Assembly: GCA_050261515.1 (NCBI GenBank)
Contig: JBLNDJ010000040.1
Coordinates: forward strand, 62,001-126,000
DNA length: 64,000 nucleotides
Direction: 5' to 3'
From: JBLNDJ01 sp050261515
GTDB lineage: Bacteria; Acidobacteriota; Terriglobia; Bryobacterales; Bryobacteraceae
In this document: positions 61,083-64,000 of the stretch, in pieces
How the letters are laid out: the number at the start of each line of letters is the position of its first letter
Position numbering within the stretch: the first letter of the stretch is position 1
Made by a program: the position numbers and the translations under genes
The notes under the pieces: generated by a model
The model's database searches: none
Seen by the model: the letters and a program-made list of their open reading frames with translations, nothing else
What the model was told of the DNA's origin: nothing

Positions 61083-61913
61083 GTGCGCTGCCGACATTGC
61101 GGTTCCCTGATCGCCGAGCATCAGCACCGGTGCCACCGATGTGGCCGCCGGCTCGAGGACGCGCCTGTGGTGTATCCGGTCGAAAACTCCGGCGCCGCTC
61201 CGGTGCTCGAGCCCGCAACCGTCGAGCAGACGCGCCCGGTGGCAACGGGGCCGGCGCGACAAGCGCCGCTGTTCGACGACCGTCCGAAGATCATCCCGTT
61301 CGAGTCGATCGCGGGACGCAAGACCGCGGCGCGGAAGCAAAGCGCGGTCAGGCAGCGCGTGGTGCGCCGCGAGGCGCAAACGGGCACGCAGCGAATCGCC
61401 GCAACGCAGGCGGCCCAGCAGCCGCTCGACCTGCGAGCGCCCGCGGCAAGGCAGCGCAAGGCCGTCAGCGACGATGTTCCCGTGGCCGGTCCGGGACCGC
61501 GCCTGCGCGCCGCGGTGCTTGACGCCGTGTTCGTCGCCGCGGGCATCGCGGTGGCGGCGGCCACGTTCTACATGATGGGCGGCCGGTTCTCGCTCGAGGG
61601 CAAGGCGTCCTGGTATTACGGCGCGGCGGCGGCGTCGATGGCGCTGTTCTATCACCTGTTCTGGTGCGTGCTCGGCCGCGAGACGGCAGGGATGCAGAGC
61701 GTGGGGCTGCGGCTGCTCACCTTCGACGGACATCCGCCCACCTGGAAGCGGCGCGTGGAGCGCTTCGTTCTGGCCATCATCAGCGCCGGCGCGATCGGGA
61801 TCGGCGTGTTGTGGTCGCTGGTCGACGAAGAAGGGCTCGCGATGCACGACCACATTTCGAAGACCTTCCCGGCCGAGTTCGATCCGAACCCGAGCACATT
61901 GCGGCGGCGCTAG
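61083..61913 (+). CDS. RDD family membrane protein with zinc ribbon
   Basis: A 276-aa protein. The N-terminus has a zinc ribbon (CRHCGSLIAEHQHRCHRCGR), then a flexible stretch of about 100 residues rich in Ala, Arg and Gln, and an RDD domain with three helices (RLRAAVLDAVFVAAGIAVAAATFYMMGG; VLGRETAGMQSVGLRLL; GILGIGVLWSLVDEEG-type end). The fingerprint R-D-D is represented as RLRAAVLD and VDEEGLAMHDHISKTF. It is divergent from lptD, sharing the 63-bp gap. The GTG at 61083 is the start. Transport or regulatory role unknown. Confidence 0.85.
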   Translation: MRCRHCGSLIAEHQHRCHRCGRRLEDAPVVYPVENSGAAPVLEPATVEQTRPVATGPARQAPLFDDRPKIIPFESIAGRKTAARKQSAVRQRVVRREAQTGTQRIAATQAAQQPLDLRAPAARQRKAVSDDVPVAGPGPRLRAAVLDAVFVAAGIAVAAATFYMMGGRFSLEGKASWYYGAAAASMALFYHLFWCVLGRETAGMQSVGLRLLTFDGHPPTWKRRVERFVLAIISAGAIGIGVLWSLVDEEGLAMHDHISKTFPAEFDPNPSTLRRR

Positions 61914-62077
61914 GTTTTAGGCCGCGAGTGCGGCGATCGCAGAGGCGCGACCGTCAGTGAGCAGTAACTCCCGGCGGCACCAGGCCTCGGCGGGCCGTTG
62001 CGGCCGAATCCCCCTTCATGTACGGCTCTATACGGCGATGGGGGATGTGTGTTGGAATTATGTTGGACTGAACAGCC

Positions 62078-63466
62078 ATGAACATCCACTTCGATTCCTC
62101 GAATTTGCTGTCGGAAATGGCCGGATCGAGCGGCCTAACCCGTGCCGAGATCAAAGAGAATACGCCGCGCGCGCTTGAAGCGCTGGCAGCGGTTCGAAAG
62201 ATCAGCGAGGCGCGGCAGCAGGGCTTTCCGCATCTACCATTTCAGGATGGAGTTGCAAAGGAACTCATGAAGTACGCCGCGCACTTCCGCGGCACCTACG
62301 ATACGGTGTGCGTGGTGGGGATCGGGGGCAGCGCGCTCGGGGCCTGGGCGATCGACAATGCGATGCGCGGACCGCATCCCGTGCAGCCGGCCTTTTCGAA
62401 GAACAATCCGCGGCTGGTCATTCTGGATAATGTCGATCCGTCGTTCGTGATGGGCGCGCTCGAGTCGATGGATCCGAAGCGGACGATCGTGCTGGTGATC
62501 GCGAAATCGGGCGCGACGGCCGAGACCGTGGCCACGTTCCTGATCGTGCGGGAGTGGCTGCATAAGAAGCTCGGGCGCAAGACCAACGGCCGGATTGTGG
62601 CGGTGACGTCGGCCGGGCGCGGCGACCTGGCGGTGCTGGCCGAGCGGGAGCAGTACCGCACGTTTCAGATTCCGGACAACGTCGGCGGCCGCTTCAGCGT
62701 GCTTTCGCCGGTGGGCATGGCGCCGGCGGCGCTGATCGGGGTGGACATACGGAAGATCTTCAAGGGCGCGGCGGCAATGACCTCCGCGTGCTGGAAGGAG
62801 GACCTGGACAAGAACATCGCGCTGCGGTCGGCGCTTTACCACTACCTGATCTGGACAAAGAAGAACAAGCCGATTCAGGTTGCGTTTCCGTATTCGAACC
62901 GGCTGTGGGGCACGGCGTTCTGGTTCCGGCAGCTTTGGGCGGAATCGCTGGGCAAGGCCGTTTCAAAGAACGGCGAGGTGGTGCACACGGGCCAGACGCC
63001 CGTGGCGGCGCTCGGGACGACCGATCAGCACTCCCAGGTGCAGCTTTACATGGAAGGCCCGAACGACAAGGTGTTCACGTTCTGGGCGGTGGCGAAGTAT
63101 CGCGACGCGGGGCGGATTCCGAAGACCAAAGTAGGGCTCGAGGCGTTTGATTATCTGGCGGGCCAGACGCTGGCGAAACTGATCGACGCCGAGCGGCGCG
63201 CGACGACGGCGGCGCTCACGGGCGCGGGGCGGCCGAATTGCACGTTCACGCTCGATCGAGTGGACGAGGAGCACATCGGGGCATTTCTGCAATTGCTCGA
63301 GTTCCAGACGGCCTTCACGGGCGAGCTGCTCGGCATCAACACATTCGACCAGCCGGGCGTCGAGATGGGCAAGCGCTTCACGTTCGCGCTCATGGGGCGC
63401 AAGGGCTTCGAGAGCTTCCAAAAGGAATTCGACGCGTACGAGGCACGGCGGAAGAAGCTGAGCTAG
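62078..63466 (+). CDS. pgi: Glucose-6-phosphate isomerase
   Basis: A 462-aa glycolytic isomerase interconverting glucose 6-phosphate and fructose 6-phosphate. Diagnostic VVGIGGSALGAWAI binds the phosphate, AKSGATAETVATF is the sugar-isomerase SIS region, and the PGI signature region is ESLGKAVSKNGEVVHTGQTPVAALGTTDQHSQVQLYMEGP. The catalytic His is in this last stretch. The start at 62078 is the first ATG and follows an untranslated 164-bp gap after the RDD gene. Its stop overlaps that of the convergent DUF302 gene by 3 bp. Confidence 0.95.
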   Translation: MNIHFDSSNLLSEMAGSSGLTRAEIKENTPRALEALAAVRKISEARQQGFPHLPFQDGVAKELMKYAAHFRGTYDTVCVVGIGGSALGAWAIDNAMRGPHPVQPAFSKNNPRLVILDNVDPSFVMGALESMDPKRTIVLVIAKSGATAETVATFLIVREWLHKKLGRKTNGRIVAVTSAGRGDLAVLAEREQYRTFQIPDNVGGRFSVLSPVGMAPAALIGVDIRKIFKGAAAMTSACWKEDLDKNIALRSALYHYLIWTKKNKPIQVAFPYSNRLWGTAFWFRQLWAESLGKAVSKNGEVVHTGQTPVAALGTTDQHSQVQLYMEGPNDKVFTFWAVAKYRDAGRIPKTKVGLEAFDYLAGQTLAKLIDAERRATTAALTGAGRPNCTFTLDRVDEEHIGAFLQLLEFQTAFTGELLGINTFDQPGVEMGKRFTFALMGRKGFESFQKEFDAYEARRKKLS

Positions 63467-63837
63467 CTGGCGGCGTCGGCGACGAGCGGGACAATGGCGG
63501 CGAGTTGGTCCGCCAGGTCGGCCGGCGCCTGGTGGCGCTGGCGCAGGTACTCGGGGCTGTCATAAGAGATCCGCACGCGGCCGCGGGCGTCTTCCCACAC
63601 CAGCGCCCTGAACGGAAGGTCTAGCGCGATCGTCGGCGCGGCCTCGAACAGCCGCGCGCGGGCGCGCGGGTTGCCGAAGATCACAAGTCGGGAGGCTCGT
63701 CCGGTCTCGCCGCCCTGATTGATGCTTGCGAAAATGGTCAGGCCCGCGGCGCGGATTGCGGCTTCCAGCCGGGCGAGCGTCTCCCCGGCCGAGTGCCTGC
63801 TGAGTACGTGGACCATCCCGTTCGTTTGCCCCTGCAT
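63463..63837 (-). CDS. DUF302 family protein
   Basis: A 124-aa protein of the DUF302 (YycE-like) family: HVLSRHSAGETLARLEAAIRAAGLTIFASI, then LVIFGNPRARARLFEAAPTIALDLPFRALVWED and the closing SYDSPEYLRQRH. Structurally these are alpha/beta proteins often found with metal, sulfur or redox genes; a clear function is not known. The ATG at 63837 fits the conserved N-terminus; a longer open frame to 63888 is unlikely. It is divergent from the NmrA-like gene. Confidence 0.85.
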   Translation of the reverse strand: MQGQTNGMVHVLSRHSAGETLARLEAAIRAAGLTIFASINQGGETGRASRLVIFGNPRARARLFEAAPTIALDLPFRALVWEDARGRVRISYDSPEYLRQRHQAPADLADQLAAIVPLVADAAS

Positions 63838-63881
63838 GATTCCAGTGTCGCAAGCTGGCAAAATGCAATCAGGAGGGGGGC

Positions 63882-64000
63882 ATGCCACGCAAGAGTCAGC
63901 AGCGGATCATTCTGGTCACCGGAGCGACGGGCAAGCAGGGGGGCGCCGTCGTGCGCCATCTGCGGGGGCGCGGATTTTCCGTGCGCGCTTTGACGCGCGA
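63882..64000 (+). CDS. NmrA-like NAD(P)-binding protein, partial
   Basis: The window ends 39 codons into this gene. The reading RIILVTGATGKQGGAVVRHLRGRGFSVRALTR contains the GxxGxxG dinucleotide loop and is typical of NmrA/complex-I intermediate-associated sensors and NAD(P)H-binding reductases. The ATG follows AGGAGGGGGGC. Family identity is likely; the rest lies outside. Confidence 0.8.
   Translation, partial: MPRKSQQRIILVTGATGKQGGAVVRHLRGRGFSVRALTR

Overview
High-GC Gram-negative chromosome, most likely an Acidobacteriota member of the Solibacter/Bryobacter type. This is inferred from two secreted VWFA proteins of the kind abundant in Acidobacteria, a 1,253-aa Oar-like TonB-dependent receptor with an N-terminal carboxypeptidase-like domain, LptD (so an LPS outer membrane), many GTG/TTG starts, and a tmRNA with tag ANTQFAYAA. 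No prophage, insertion sequence, CRISPR array, rRNA or ordinary tRNA gene was seen. Coding density is very high, with many 1-14 bp overlaps; no gap without a gene exceeds about 280 bp.

Layout. (1) 1-5,000, minus: coaX (cut by the window edge), birA, nadC, valS, a small membrane protein. (2) 5,055-15,334, plus: M48 protease, a PDZ-membrane-GAF-PAS histidine kinase with its NtrC-type sigma54 regulator, an M23 peptidase, a PIG-L deacetylase, a Tat-exported propeller protein and an efflux adaptor without a pump. (3) 15,338-21,109: a VWFA protein, then minus-strand genes: two paralogous coiled-coil membrane proteins, an ECF sigma/anti-sigma/secreted-protein operon and a Q-rich secreted protein. 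(4) 21,168-30,403, plus: PH-domain protein, SDR, orphan sugar-binding lipoprotein, Ldh2 dehydrogenase, then xseB-ispA-tlyA-nadK, a glycosyltransferase-FkbM fusion and a dicarboxylate symporter. (5) 30,369-40,175: LacD-type aldolase, VWFA protein, an orphan NRPS, KdgK-like kinase, and a secreted protein made of three RidA-like domains. (6) 40,283-45,786: a vitamin B6 operon (pdxR-like MocR regulator, pdxS, pdxT), a small phosphatase/arsenate reductase-like protein, a cation antiporter-rhodanese fusion, and ssrA. (7) 45,833-57,445: a glycan-use locus with a GH78 rhamnosidase, TonB receptor, heparinase II/III-type lyase and GH-A hydrolase. (8) 57,538-64,000: radical SAM protein, lptD, RDD protein, pgi, DUF302 protein and a partial NmrA-like gene.

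Most notable. The antiporter-rhodanese gene has an in-frame UGA exactly where a conserved rhodanese cysteine is expected. The frame stays open for 52 more rhodanese-like codons, and a bacterial-SECIS-like hairpin follows the UGA, so it is a candidate selenoprotein (or a fresh nonsense mutation). A palindromic repeat family (arm core AAAGGGGACAGACGCC) has inserted in frame inside birA, and a second copy supplies the tail of the antiporter-rhodanese gene and abuts the ssrA promoter. A different repeat relic lies in the linker of the glycosyltransferase-methyltransferase fusion. The NRPS has an acyl-CoA-ligase-like loading domain and stands alone. The triple-RidA protein appears to have lost the substrate-binding arginine in all three domains.
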